Shown here: piece by piece, positions 11,634 through 22,836 of the stretch
Layout: the number at the start of each line of letters is the position of its first letter
How positions within the stretch are numbered: position 1 is the first letter of the stretch
DNA from: Sipunculus nudus
Lineage: Eukaryota; Annelida; Sipuncula; Golfingiida; Sipunculidae
Length of the DNA stretch: 64,000 nucleotides
Direction: 5' to 3'
Assembly: GCA_026874595.1 (NCBI GenBank)
Contig: CM049321.1
Span: 18,636,979-18,700,978, forward strand
The notes under the pieces: model-generated
Databases searched by the model: none
Told to the model about the DNA's origin: nothing
The model's input: the letters and a program-made list of their open reading frames with translations, nothing else
Made by a program: the position numbers and the translations under genes

Positions 11634-13284
11634 TATATAGTGCATTCAGTACATCCACATATAATTACCCCGAACCCTAAACACTACATTTACGTATGTA
11701 ACATGGCGCCATCAGATTTTGTCTTTACCTCGTAGAGTATTACTTACCCGATTTTATTTTCAGATCTGTTGGCATGTTGCTATCATATTACTTTTCCTTT
11801 TCATGGGCAATGTGCTGCTTTGAATGCTATCCGTGAACATCATCCGTCGTCCTATAAAACGGACCTCTTTTGTTTGGTCATATATGTGTCCGACGCACAA
11901 TCTGTGGGTAGATATGTCGTTGTCTTTTTTGAGCCTTCTGTAATGATCGCCAAATCCTTCCAGCTGATATTTGTTTCTTACCAAACATTTTGTCCTTGCG
12001 TGCCCTTTTCCATTTTGCCTTCCGTCATGCTTACCTTGAAAGGTGTATGTTCGTGGGCTGTCGTTCCGTTATAGTTATGATAATACTTCCAGCCTGTCTC
12101 TTGGTCTTACATACCCATTACACGTTTCTCATGGTTCAGGTCATGCATAATTTTTTACTTACCAAAGAATTGTTTTCTCAACTTATACTCTTGTTGCCTA
12201 TCAGTTGTTTATTCCCAATCCCTTTCCTGTGTTTGGAGCAATATAATGCTTTGTTTTGTAATCTGGTACTCATCATTTTTTATATTTTTGTTTACAACTC
12301 TTTTGTGAACCCTTCCATCCTTTCTATTTGCTAATGTTGCTTACCCATACATAGTTTTCCCTGTATGTATATATGATGGGCCCAGTGTCTGCTGTGCCTA
12401 TGTCCCTTGTTCTCATCAGACTGACACGGTCAAACCTGCGCTTCGTTTTTTTTCTGTCATGTATCTTTTGTGATAACAATAAAACATATTACTCCCCTGC
12501 CGAGACTATAACCTTGCCGTGGTAGGGGAGCTTGTGTACTTCAATGACCCTGTGAGCTCTGCTGGCGTAGATTTTATCTATATTGAGGGACACCCATGCC
12601 AGAAAGGTCACACGGGTAGAAGTCAGACGAATAATAGTCTCATCCATCCCTAACAAGGATCACACGTGCCACAGATTATTTTGCTTTTATTTCAAATTAC
12701 GTTCTTTTGTTGTATGTTTATCATATATGTCTTATCGCTAAACGGTGAATCCGTTGTTCTGTAAACCCCTTTCCTCTTTAGTTAATACGAGTGGTATGTT
12801 TAACATTTTCGTTACTGCCACATATCTATACATTATTATACCTCGTTCTGTTTTGTTAAGGGACATCACAGTTTCTATATAGAATATGCGATGTGGTAAC
12901 ATGTACCTGCTTATGTTTATGGGTTGACGTTCATGAATGTAAATATATGATTGACAGATATCTGTAGATAGAAAGATGTATATACATATATATAGGTGTT
13001 AATGTCTAATGTTTTCAACTTGGATTCCTTATTTCATTTTTTTTCCATATCAGTGAACGATATATGTGCTGCACATGATGTTGGAAGCTTTTTTCCTCTG
13101 TCGACGTTCTCTGCCGGGAATCTGCACAAATGCAAAGCAGTACCACTTGTATAAGCACGCACTTGTATCATATGTTTTATTTGTTTGATTGATTTATTCA
13201 GACGGCGCATACTGATGTATATGATTCTGACTGACATATGCTGTGTAGATATGCATGTATAAGCTATATATCTTCCATATCTGG

Positions 13285-13395
13285 TTTCGTTTCATATATA
13301 CATATATTATATATACCCATATATTTCATATATACATATATTATATATGCACATATATTTCATATATACATATATTATATATATATATATTGTAC
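13285..13395. repeat. compound AT-rich tandem repeat
   Basis: Units of the type CATATATACATATATTATAT repeat about three times with small changes, running into a pure (TA)n block. It is low-complexity DNA, and the ORF across it is not considered real. Confidence 0.8.
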
Positions 13396-13930
13396 ATGAC
13401 ATATCGTATGTCATCACTTTCTGTACATTCAATAAACGTCTGTGTAACTAGAAAAGGCATAGCGTTTGTGTTATTTTACTCTTGGTGTAACAGGTTCACG
13501 TCTCGTGACTGTGCTGGTACGTCTGAGCGTGACAGGGGCTGTCTGCGTGAGTGTTTCCTGATGTGTGTGATGCAGGACTGCTGTATTGTCAGGTGTTTTT
13601 TTTTAGATGTTATGTGTCATACACGTTGCCACATACAGACTGCTCATGTTTACGTAAATACATATAACTATACATATATACATCCAATACCCGTACATGG
13701 AATCGTTACGAAAAAAAATCACTAAAAACAAATGATAGAGTAAAGGAAGCGGGCTGTATGATTAACATTCGATGGTATTGCGCAACTTTACTGTAGACAC
13801 GCCGTGACCCCATGTGTCGTGACTCAGTTTGTAACGAGATATGTTGTTTTCCCTGAACGTGTCAATCACGTGTGCACCAAAACGGGATGAATTACGCTCG
13901 CACGCTCATGTCAGCAGTGTATGTGTCAGT

Positions 13931-13960
13931 CACGTGACATAACAAGATAACGTATATAAG
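13931..13960 (+). promoter_or_regulatory. E-box plus TATATAAG promoter
   Basis: CACGTG at 13931-13936 lies 22 nt before TATATAAG at 13953-13960. A further CACGTG and an AP-1-like TGACTCA occur upstream, near 13866 and 13820. The predicted transcription start, near 13983, is just ahead of the first ATG at 13995. Confidence 0.7.
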
Positions 13961-13994
13961 GGGCTGCAGGGCAGCGTTGCTTGCACACTGCCTG

Positions 13995-15681
13995 ATGCTG
14001 GCGAAGCGAATACAGCAACTGGGTGGACCCATTGACACATACACTGATCATTCGTACGGATTGCGTGCCAGTCGAATAAAACGTGAGTGACCTTTTTTGT
14101 ACATAGACGGGTGTAGTGACTGGACGACCGTGTCCATTATTTGTGCGGATCATGTGACGTAATGATGTGACGCGTGTCCATTTATTAATTGCAGTTTTCT
14201 TTGTATTGCCATTACACGAGTCAGACATGTCAGACATGTGGCCTCCGGTCGATCTTGCTGTTCATGACACAGGGCCCGACGGCATCATGGGTACATATTT
14301 CGGGATGGCGCACAAGGACGGAGCGGTGGTCTCTTTTGACACTGACCCGTCAGATCGCGTCCCCCGACTCTTCCACGAGACTGTATTTTTCAAACTGTCC
14401 GGCGCCACGTTTAACACGTACTGGGTTTGCACGGACGGCAAAGGACGAGTTTCACAGTTTGTTTTCGACATAAGGGACTGGCGACAGGAAATCGATCACG
14501 CAGGCGGGGAGGTTCACCTCATGGTGGGACGTTACATCCAATGCGAACACGGATTGGCCTTAGTTTGGGTGCCCGTTCGCGCATCGAGGTCGTCAATGGA
14601 GCCCGCCAGTCTTAGACCGTTTTACGTGACGCCTTATGCAGTGGCACTAAACGTGGTGTACGTTGGTTGGGATCCGGAAGGGGTGGTCAAAAGAGATTCT
14701 GCTTGGTCGTGGCTCAAAAGGCAGCCTCCAATGGCGTACTACCAGGACGCTCCGGTGCAGTGCACGGACGCGGGAGGGCGGGTTTTCTGTGAATACCTGG
14801 ACATGGAAGGTCTGATGTCGTTTGCGATGACCTGCTTTCCTGAGCGTTCGCGTCTGCGGGCAGTATTCGGAGCAGTTGAACCCAAATGGGCTTTGGGCCA
14901 CTGTTGGGTGGAGCGTGAACGGGCCACAGGGAGAAAATACACCGTTTGGTCAGATGCCAGTTATCCCGAGGGCCTCAGACGCGGAACTACCGTACTTGAA
15001 AAGTACGAGTGGAGAGGTACACCGCCAGGTGGTGTAAAGATGAAACGGAGTTTGGACGGAGACCACCCTGTCACACTGATCGCAACCCTGCACGACCCTC
15101 AAGATAATGACGTGCGTATTTCTGGGGAACCTCCCACATCGATTGACTGGGCTGCAAACGTGCATCATGTCTGGGATGTCAGCTTGGGACAAAAAATCAT
15201 GTCGAGGCATACCAGAATGGACCCATACGTGCGATTTTACAGCACATTGGCTCCCGGAAAAGACGTTAGTCTGTGGGACAGGGTACATATCGTTAAAACC
15301 GCTGCAACGTTCTCTCCGAGTGAAGTGATGAACCCTGAGCTGTATGTAGCGAGCGTAGTGAAAACGGTCGAGCTGTTCGACCAATACAGATCTGGTTTTG
15401 GTTGTCCTCGGGGACTATCTGTTTATATGAATATAATCAAAAAGTGCAAAAGGGACTGGCCGGACGAGGTCGAATGCATACGCGATGGTCGCGTGGGACG
15501 GAAAGAGTATGTGTTGCACAGGACTGATACGCCGGGAGGTAATCGGTATCCGTCAGGTGGAAGCATTCGCAAGCAACCATCGTGCAACATGTATCGGATG
15601 CATAAAAGGTTTGTACATGCCATATTACCGAGCTTTTCCACAGTTTCCATAGAACAAAAAGATGTGCCAGTACTGATATAA
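13995..15681 (+). CDS. large Trp-rich protein of unknown function, two exons
   Basis: The main ORF lies in one exon. A strong donor (AAC|GTGAGT, GT at 14083) and acceptor (TTAATTGCAG ending 14194) define a 112-nt intron. Exon 1 has an ATG at 13995 whose frame runs through the splice into the main ORF, giving about 524 aa. If exon 1 is not coding, ATG 14227 gives 484 aa. The protein is rich in Trp, Val and charged residues. It has no obvious membrane segment, except that exon 2 opens with a short hydrophobic LFFVLPL. I do not recognise a domain. A TATA promoter lies directly upstream. The phase match across the intron favours the longer form, although the context of the first ATG is weak. Confidence 0.75.
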
Positions 15682-16672
15682 GAAGGGTATGACTTTAGCA
15701 AGCCGTGATCATACGTGTGCACATTTTGAAGTATATTATTGATAAAACTTTACAGAGTGTTATATGAGTAAAGATAACGTATGACCGAGTGTTTCTTTTA
15801 TTACAGGTGAAGGTGTATATTATGAGAACGTATGAGGTCAGCTGACGCTGCCAGAACAGGCAGAGAAACACGTGAGCGGAGATAACACGCGACGCATATT
15901 GACAAATATATTGAATTGGAAATCTCAGTATTAGACGTGCGACAGTTAGGCCTTCTGTGTGCTTTAACTTGCCAAACACGTTCGTTCATTGACGTTGGGC
16001 TATATCAAATGCACTTAGACACCAAAGACATGTACGTGTTACTAATGATCGAGATTTATGAGAAAGCTTGACAAACAGCGAAAAAAAAGAGGGGGGGGGG
16101 GGGTGTTTGCTACCAAGACGTGTGCTGCACTCATGTTGCATCTGATGTACGTCGCAGCTCAGGATATGTGTCCATTATAAAATTTGTTATTCATCCTTGA
16201 CTGTTATGTGTGGCTGTGAGCCCATTAAGAAATCCACACACACGCCGGCTGCATCCCTCGACTGATAGAAGTGGGTTTTATTATGAGCTTGGTACCGGCA
16301 TCCGTCTGCGAAACATGTCCGTTCATATTTTTGATGGGTAGACGACCACATGTCACGATGTGTCTGAAGACATGTACACTTATAAACCTTCATTCAAACG
16401 GGAATCAAAGACATATGAGCATTGGTCATTGTGTCTGTTCTGCCTGGCGTACTGAAGCTCTGAAAGCATGCTTCTTATGATACCACGTGTTGTACATCCG
16501 AAGTAGACATACACGTTACCTCTTTGTCACGTGAACCACTTACCGACCAGACATGCCGATATATATATTCATATATTTATATTATATCAACAAACACAAT
16601 AATACGTAGGTCTGTGCACATTCCGGAACCATTTAGGGTTTCACCGGATGTCACTCTGGCTCTTTGTATGTG
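15682..16672. other. intergenic, no gene seen
   Basis: About 1 kb without a convincing ORF. It contains an A-run followed by a G-run of 13 or more bases near 16081-16103 and an AT-rich block near 16560-16590. Confidence 0.5.
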
Positions 16673-16703
16673 TGACGTCACAAGCTAAATTGTGTATATA
16701 AGG
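16673..16703 (+). promoter_or_regulatory. CRE plus TATATAAGG promoter (type shared by three loci)
   Basis: TGACGTCA at 16673-16680 is followed by TATATAAGG at 16695-16703; the motif starts are 22 nt apart. GCAACAGTGCAAT begins 18 nt after the TATA start. The same three elements at the same distances occur at 34309-34361, and the first two on the minus strand at 40170-40140. Confidence 0.8.
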
Positions 16704-17022
16704 ACCCTACTCGCAACAGTGCAATCACTCTCGCTTAGAGACATACCACTGCAAGTGAACAGCAGCAAGGGACTTATACCGTAGCACACGGATACTAGTA
16801 TAGAAGCAGTATAGGACTTCACTGAAGCAATTTACAGGCGTGAAGGATAGACAGAAGAAGCGAGTGAAGAATAAAGAGTATACTTACAACAGAAAGCGAG
16901 CAAGAAATCAAAAGTGAGTACATTTATTTTATCGTTCAACACATTTAGTTTACTGTAAAAGGTGTTCATCTCTTATTGATGTACATTCTGATCCAACTGT
17001 TCGGCAATGTCATATGTGATAT

Positions 17023-17532
17023 ATGACAACGGTTTTTGTAAAACCAGTGTTGCCTTTGGTTGTAGTGGCACAGCCCCCGAACAGCGCACCATCCCGACCC
17101 CAAGGCAACCATGTTCCGGGTACCTTACAAGGCCAGTGGTCGCCTTTGTTGCCCGTGGGTGCGCAGTATAATGCGCAACAGCATGTTGACGGTTTACCGG
17201 TGAACTTTCGCCGAAACCTGCCTCTGGTGCCGTACAGGCCAGAAACGTACCTGGAACGTATGATTCAAGGGAATGTTCAGATGTCGGACCAGATGCGCCA
17301 GCTACTGACGACAACTGTGACATTATTCATGTCATTATTCCCTTACACGTCACACGTGTTCGACCCTACCCCGAACAGCAACCCCAGGCAGACAGGAGAT
17401 CACATCTTGGTGTTTATCAGGAACATTCTTAACCGGAACCGGCCGGACAGAGAAACCCACATAATGCTGTTTCATTTCCTGGTTAACACGTTTGTCGGCG
17501 CATATTTCCAATCGATGCTGGCAGGTCAGTGA
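17023..17532 (+). CDS. 169-aa protein of unknown function
   Basis: A 169-aa ORF downstream of a strong CRE/TATA promoter. The leader of about 190 nt contains no ATG and ends in a good donor (AAAA|GTGAGT, GT at 16914). The matching acceptor is unclear: one ahead of the ATG would give a very short intron, while a better one near 17055 would remove this start. The N-terminal third is Pro/Gln-rich and probably disordered; the rest is helical. The stop codon overlaps a donor-like GCAG|GTCAGT, so splicing to a downstream exon could change the last residues. No family was recognised. Confidence 0.55.
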   Translation: MTTVFVKPVLPLVVVAQPPNSAPSRPQGNHVPGTLQGQWSPLLPVGAQYNAQQHVDGLPVNFRRNLPLVPYRPETYLERMIQGNVQMSDQMRQLLTTTVTLFMSLFPYTSHVFDPTPNSNPRQTGDHILVFIRNILNRNRPDRETHIMLFHFLVNTFVGAYFQSMLAGQ

Positions 17533-18205
17533 GGCACACGCCTTGATGCCTGTTGAGTTGCAGTTGCTGTTAAGTTGTTGCTTTATATATTTTTTTTATT
17601 GTTATCGTTTTGTTTGTGCTGACTAGCATTGGAAGAGTACCTTGTCATTTATATTTCAGGGGGCAGTTGATAAATGTAATGATTTGAATATGGTTTGTGA
17701 TAGGGATACTGGCATTCACCATATGTGGTTGTCGTTTCCTGTTGTAGATTATCAATGGTGACTGTGTGTTCTTACGGTGTTGTTGTTTTATTGCAGAGCA
17801 AAGCGAAGACATATAAAGAAGAGAGACACAAATCGTTCCGGATATCACAGCTAAATGTGAGTACAATATTGTTTATGAAATCTTATTGTACAGACCGCAT
17901 TTCTGACAGTTTGTAAATAATGTTGACAAACAAATATTAATAGTACTATAATAATACTCAGTCATATTTATATGGTGACAGTAATCGAACGACATCCTGT
18001 TACTACGTAATCATGCACAGTATAATTTACACGGCGGCGGAATATTGACGTGTTACTACACGTACCTGCATCAAGTAAAACAAGAGATTCAACATCCTAC
18101 AACTGAATGTAAATATCGGTCATCAACACGATATAGACATAACACATGGACAATTGTGCAGGACGGTCGTGATGATGTCGTTTGTATGTAATTGTAGTTC
18201 TGACA
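17533..18205. other. intergenic or 3' UTR, no gene seen
   Basis: T-rich and AT-rich sequence with acceptor-like sites near 17659 and 17797, which may belong to 3' exons of the preceding transcript. No coding ORF is supported. Confidence 0.4.
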
Positions 18206-18679
18206 ATGGAACACAACGATATTCTTGTGGAAGATGTACTTGGAAAGTTGAAATTAACTGCAGAAACGTGTCTACGTATTACTCCAAACAGCGACAATGA
18301 CACGACGTTAAAGCAATATGTAGAATGTATTTCTATGTTCCAACAGTGCTTTGATCAATTGTTGGGGTGTGTCATATCATACCAAACGTATCCGTGTGAA
18401 AATATGGATATGGATCAAATACTTGCGGACCTGTCGTGTATCGCAAATAACGTGCTATCGTTGTCATGTTCTGAGCTTGTTGTGAAAGCACTTTGGGCGG
18501 TGTATAAGCGGTTGTGCGCTGTACACCGGAGATACGTACTCGTTATAGAAAACATGCAAACATTAGTATGTGTCGTTGATGAGCATAAACTGCAATGCCA
18601 AGAAATGAACCAGATGACACAGTGCTTGCTGGCTGATTTGTGGCAGACATATCCGGACTTTGTTACATGTATCCAATAA
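18206..18679 (+). CDS. helical protein, dispersed superfamily
   Basis: ATG 18206 gives 157 aa, predicted almost wholly alpha-helical, with many Cys but no zinc pattern. An acceptor-like TAATTGTAG lies just upstream, fitting a 5'-UTR intron. The segment SELVVKALWAVYKRL near residue 95 resembles the (D/E)LV-x2-AL block of the proteins at 19830, 22030 and 23345, and the FVVAALLLLHRY block of 20840. I infer remote kinship within one helical family. No catalytic residues are seen and function is unknown. Confidence 0.6.
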   Translation: MEHNDILVEDVLGKLKLTAETCLRITPNSDNDTTLKQYVECISMFQQCFDQLLGCVISYQTYPCENMDMDQILADLSCIANNVLSLSCSELVVKALWAVYKRLCAVHRRYVLVIENMQTLVCVVDEHKLQCQEMNQMTQCLLADLWQTYPDFVTCIQ

Positions 18680-18851
18680 TCATGGCCGGCACGACGTGAA
18701 CCAATGAATACTGTGACTCGACGTAATAGACAGTGACATTGGTTTTGTATTTGTTACATAGGGTTTATATGTGTCATCATTACTCAGGTCGCGTTATAAT
18801 TATTGCAGCACGCGCGATACATTCATAGAAACTACAGACATTTGCGAAAAG

Positions 18852-19442
18852 ATGAACTCATTAAGAATGAACGTGAATGACTCCCCAGATGAATACGACC
18901 CAGAGAAACATGAAATAGTGGGCAAACAAATGTTAGACGACATGGCGAAACTGGCCAAGGAGGCGGAAGAGCGATCATCGAAACTGGTCAAGGATACAGA
19001 ACAGCGATCATCCAATGATGAAGATGAGGGTATGGCTTTAAAAGAGTTCGCTACATACATCAAGGATCTGATTGCCGTAATATCTCAGATCCCTGGGTAC
19101 ATTCAAAACTTTGAGGCAAGGGATGGACAACAAGAACATAACGGCTTCGTAATAGATCGCGGATACGTGAAGACGTTCAAGAAGATGTATTCCATCGTCG
19201 GCGTAATGCGTCGCAGGTCATGCAGTGATATATTGTGGCTGGCCTTATGTCAATTGTCGGCGTACATGTTATGGGTCAGGACCCTTTACATACGTAGGAG
19301 CATGGTTCACTGTAAGTCGATACCATCTGAAATGATGTGGCACCATCACCATTGGGAGGAGTTCGCACAGGGGGTGTTAATATTAGGTTGGGCTTTATGG
19401 TTAGAGAAGAAGGCTGCAGCGGACGAAAATGGAAGAAAGTAA
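18852..19442 (+). CDS. family B helical protein with lost ancestral start
   Basis: This is a paralogue of 19830, 22030 and 23345. The frame is open upstream from the acceptor at 18808, and the residues ETTDICE match ETTEVCD of the others. The ATG used by them has become ATA here. The first usable ATG is at 18852, giving 196 aa. It has an acidic N-terminal part, a central ISQIPGYIQNFEA block and CSDILWLALCQLSAYM. It lacks the basic KKRRVTST tail of its relatives and ends about 60 residues earlier. It may be a degraded member, or it may use an upstream spliced start. Confidence 0.55.
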   Translation: MNSLRMNVNDSPDEYDPEKHEIVGKQMLDDMAKLAKEAEERSSKLVKDTEQRSSNDEDEGMALKEFATYIKDLIAVISQIPGYIQNFEARDGQQEHNGFVIDRGYVKTFKKMYSIVGVMRRRSCSDILWLALCQLSAYMLWVRTLYIRRSMVHCKSIPSEMMWHHHHWEEFAQGVLILGWALWLEKKAAADENGRK

Positions 19443-19829
19443 CAGTGTTATGTTTACAAAAGGACTTATGGCTGAACGGACTTGTGGATAAACATGTAAA
19501 TATGCCAATATATTTACCCATTGCAGATGTTTGGTTTTTGTAAGTGACAGTAGATAGTGTGATCAGTATATCGATCTTAATATCCCCGTATTCCCTCAAT
19601 TAGAATACGTGATTGTCGTATCTTGTATTATTCAAGTTTTGTATTATCTCATCAGAATAAATGATTGTAAGTTGTATTAATGTCTTTTAGTTTTTTTCAT
19701 GAATCACGTGATATGGTTGTTTCACTGTGCTGAGAGTTTGAATGTTGGCATGCTAAGTTGGATGGTATTTTTCCTGCTACCCTTCCCTTAATGGCGTTTA
19801 TGGATTATTACAGCACACCCGATACGATA

Positions 19830-20699
19830 ATGGAAACGACAGAAGTTAGCGGAGAGATGAGCCCCCAAAAGATTAGCGCCCCGGACCCTCCAATGAATGG
19901 GCAGGCCAACCAGGACAGTCTAATTATCGGCCAAACACAAGAGGAACAGAAAATTGACCCTCCAGGGGACGACCCAGCCAATCAGGACCCTCCAATGAGT
20001 TTCCGGCAGAAGCACGAAATGTGGGTCAAAAAAGAAATGGAGGACCGCATACAAGAACTCAAGGATCTGGTAGACATTGCCGAAAAGCGAATCATAGAAT
20101 CGCCTGATGATGATGAAGAGTGTAGGGAAGAGTGTAGGGGTTTAAAGGACTTTGCTGATAAGACCAAAAATCTTATTGATGTAATATCAAAGTTCCCTGG
20201 ACATATACAAAAGTTTGAGGCAGATGCCATGGTTGGACCAACAGATGGGAAACGCGTCGTGAAAGACGGTGCATACAAACTGACGTACAAGAGAATGAAA
20301 GCTATCATCGACGCAATGAGAAAAACGCCGTGCCCGGATCTGGTGTATGATGCATTCGGTATATTATCTTTTTACATAGAGGCGATCCTGATCCTTTACA
20401 CAGACATGCAGGACAGGCTGCGTGACTGCATACCCGAAGGGGAACTTCCTGTGGTACTAGTGGCACCGTGTTTTGTGCGGGAGTACCACAGTTGGAACTG
20501 GGAAAAACTCGAGCGATGTCAGTCATGGTTAGATCATGAGGTATCAGATGAGGTACAAGAGGCAATGGTTAAACAATCGAGAAAGAAAAAACGCCGCGTG
20601 ACGTCTACCGTGCAGGATCAATCCAAAACCAAAACAGTTCAAACAGGTCGCGTCAACAAGAAACGCAAGAGGCGTGGCCGAAAAAATAACAAAAAGTAA
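19830..20699 (+). CDS. family B helical protein with acidic start and basic tail
   Basis: ATG 19830 follows a predicted acceptor (TATTACAG ending 19813) and starts METTEV, as in the paralogues, giving 289 aa. The N-terminal 90 residues are Pro/Asp/Glu-rich and contain two diverged copies of a PPMN/PPMS-type repeat. The middle is helical, with a FPGHIQKFEA block and PDLVYDAFG. The last 45 residues are dominated by Lys and Arg (KKKRRVTST, then KKRKRRGRK) and look like a nuclear or nucleolar localisation signal. Likely a nuclear protein; its role is unknown. Confidence 0.7.
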   Translation: METTEVSGEMSPQKISAPDPPMNGQANQDSLIIGQTQEEQKIDPPGDDPANQDPPMSFRQKHEMWVKKEMEDRIQELKDLVDIAEKRIIESPDDDEECREECRGLKDFADKTKNLIDVISKFPGHIQKFEADAMVGPTDGKRVVKDGAYKLTYKRMKAIIDAMRKTPCPDLVYDAFGILSFYIEAILILYTDMQDRLRDCIPEGELPVVLVAPCFVREYHSWNWEKLERCQSWLDHEVSDEVQEAMVKQSRKKKRRVTSTVQDQSKTKTVQTGRVNKKRKRRGRKNNKK

Positions 20700-20839
20700 A
20701 CAAAAGAAAAACTTTCATCAACAAAGACATATTTCAACAAAGACATGTACAAATATTTCCTTTGCTCTCGTGATTTTGTTGTATACATTGACATTATCAG
20801 TAAATGGTATCGTATCTGTTTGCAGCTTGTGTTGGCACG

Positions 20840-21403
20840 ATGACGGACATACAGGATATATTTGATAGACGGGTCTGCCGACAGTTGAGACGGCTGGCGG
20901 ATATCTACGAAAGACGTGCCAAAAGGTCTACATCAGCTATACATAAGATGTACATGTTTGATTGCCGCCGGGTTGCATTAATGTTAGAGGTGTACGTGCG
21001 TATCTTCGACACGACAGGACTTCACGGCCTCCCTGATTTGTACCTCAGCGATAGATGCTGGTTTAAGGCCACATATCACACGCTGTTTAATTATATTTCT
21101 GGAAGACTGTACAAGCAAGACGCACGTTGCGATGGCTTCGTGGTCGCTGCATTGCTGTTATTGCATCGGTACTTTACCCGTGTACAGCAGAAATACAATT
21201 GTTTAATAAAGGAGCTGCAACACAATCGGAATACTCAAAGAGATCTGCAGAAAATATTGTATAAGTGCAACATGCTGCGTAAATGTAAGGATGGTTTATG
21301 GTGTGAGATACAGAAACGTCGAGGTCGAGATGCCGCTGCTCGTGCAAGGAAACAAAGTATGCGTGATCGTAAACGACAGAACTCAGTGTGTGGTCTGATG
21401 TGA
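20840..21403 (+). CDS. helical basic protein
   Basis: ATG 20840 lies just after a strong acceptor (ATCTGTTTGCAG ending 20825) and gives 187 aa. An in-frame ATG at 20804 lies within the presumed intron. The protein is Arg/Leu-rich and helical, with a GFVVAALLLLHRYF segment similar in place and pattern to the ELVVKALWAVYKRL segment of 18206. The C-terminal 30 residues are Arg/Lys-rich. No domain was recognised. Confidence 0.6.
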   Translation: MTDIQDIFDRRVCRQLRRLADIYERRAKRSTSAIHKMYMFDCRRVALMLEVYVRIFDTTGLHGLPDLYLSDRCWFKATYHTLFNYISGRLYKQDARCDGFVVAALLLLHRYFTRVQQKYNCLIKELQHNRNTQRDLQKILYKCNMLRKCKDGLWCEIQKRRGRDAAARARKQSMRDRKRQNSVCGLM

Positions 21404-22029
21404 ATATGTAGCCAACTTTTTCACACCAAGACTGCCCGATGCATAAATACCTTTGTACAGAACTGTTTTGTAATGTAATTCTTTCTTTTTTTGTCCATAT
21501 TTACTGCTACGTACCTGTAATCCAAGAGTCTGCTACAGTTTTGTTTACATATAATATTTTGCTTACATATATTTTGTTGTATTTTCAACATATTTCGTAC
21601 AGTTACATGTGTGTACCTGATGTAAATATTTTAACAATATGTGCCTCATAGAAGTAGGTTTGATGTATAATGTAAGCGTTAGGTTGTTTGATATTCATAT
21701 AACCACCAAAAAAATGTAACATATAATTTTGTGATGTATTTGATTTCTGGTGTATGTTTTGTTAGGTGATGATGAGACTGTTTGTTAATTTTTATAACCA
21801 TCGGCATAAACATTCTTTGTAACATTTAGTCGGAATAAATGATGTAACTTTCATTTCCGTCTCCGTTTTAATGTACCGCAGGCAAGCATCGGAGATTTGC
21901 CAGCGAAACAGGGGTATGGATGTTTCACTGTACAGAGAGTTTGAATGTTGGCGTGCTAGCTTGGATTGTCATTTTCCTGATACCCTGCCCTTAATGCGTT
22001 TTGTGTGTATTGCAGCACGCCCGTTACAA

Positions 22030-22836
22030 ATGGAAACGACAGAAGTGTGCGACCAAACAATGACTGATATGGTGGACGCCCCGAGCCATCAAACGGACGA
22101 CCCTGACAACCAAGACTGTTCACTCAACTACCAAGGAAAAGCCAACACCCCAGATTCCGACATATCGGATGACTCGTCGTCATCCGATGACTCGTCGGAT
22201 GAAGAAACCCGAAATCTGTGGGGACAGATTATCGAAACGTCAGCCAGAAGAGCGTTAAAGGACAACACTGAGGCGCTACTACAACTGGCCAATGGTGCGG
22301 ACAAACGTGTACAAGAATCACCCGATGAAGAAGGAGAGTGCCAGGTTTTGATGGATTTCTCATTAAAGATGAGGTTGTTGGTTGATATCATGTCGCGGTA
22401 CCCAGGGTACATTAAACAATTCGAGGAAGAATCCTGTCATGGACGAAACGAAAGTGAAGTATCCGTGAACGATAGAGAATACTGGGGTACGTTTAAGCAG
22501 ATGTCTGAAACCGTAGACGAACTGACAAAAATGCCGTGCCAAGACCTGGTGTACCCAGCTCTATTGAAACTTTCTGGGTACATGTATTGGGTGGAGACCC
22601 TTTATAATTATATGATTGACACACTGGAACGTACGACCAAAAGGATACCATATTATGTGGTGCATGACCACAGCATAATCTGGGACAGGCTCGCGTGTTA
22701 TTTGAAATGGTTAAATAATGAGGCCATATGTGTCTCAAAAGAAAAAGCGGAAAAATTAGCGAAAAAACGCCGCGTGACTTCTACCGTGAAGGATCAACCT
22801 GAAACCAAAACAGTTAAAACAGGTCGCGTCAACTAG
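22030..22836 (+). CDS. family B helical protein, basic tail truncated
   Basis: ATG 22030 follows the acceptor ending 22015 and gives 268 aa beginning METTEV. It has an Asp/Ser-rich stretch near residues 40-65, then a helical middle with RYPGYIKQFEEE and CQDLVYPALLKLSGYM. It is very close to 23345 throughout, including the UTRs, so the duplication is recent. A TAG at 22834-22836 stands where 19830 and 23345 have a Lys codon, removing the last Lys/Arg cluster while keeping KKRRVTST. An upstream in-frame ATG at 21871 would need the intron retained. Confidence 0.7.
   Translation: METTEVCDQTMTDMVDAPSHQTDDPDNQDCSLNYQGKANTPDSDISDDSSSSDDSSDEETRNLWGQIIETSARRALKDNTEALLQLANGADKRVQESPDEEGECQVLMDFSLKMRLLVDIMSRYPGYIKQFEEESCHGRNESEVSVNDREYWGTFKQMSETVDELTKMPCQDLVYPALLKLSGYMYWVETLYNYMIDTLERTTKRIPYYVVHDHSIIWDRLACYLKWLNNEAICVSKEKAEKLAKKRRVTSTVKDQPETKTVKTGRVN

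Larger units (their letters stand above)
5295..13930. other. 8.6-kb gene desert with simple repeats
   Basis: No ORF here shows protein-like composition or a recognisable domain. It holds a degenerate 291-bp tandem repeat (about 6020-6590), a 28-bp minisatellite (7191-7325) and (TA)n/(CA)n blocks near 7545-7625, 8265-8295, 8425-8450, 8810-8865, 11580-11640 and 13285-13395. From about 8.4 to 12.4 kb the plus strand is rich in T and C. The minus strand of that part has many donor-like GGTAAG sites, compatible with a long spliced non-coding or decayed minus-strand transcript. Its contrast with the dense flanks is striking. Confidence 0.6.

Noticed and set aside
11990-12334. 114-aa hydrophobic ORF resembling a membrane protein
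   Set aside because: T-rich DNA automatically encodes Phe/Leu/Ile-rich peptides; no promoter and a non-ATG start.
12495-12665. GC-richer block resembling a conserved transposon segment
   Set aside because: The composition stands out, but no terminal repeats, ORF or second copy in the window allow a call.
13255-13725. 156-aa ORF across AT repeats
   Set aside because: Its first third is translated microsatellite and the rest has no protein-like pattern.
14167-14226. Signal-peptide-like start of the 13995 gene using a GTG codon
   Set aside because: The start is GTG, not ATG, and the segment lies in the predicted intron; only its last part (LFFVLPL) is retained after splicing.
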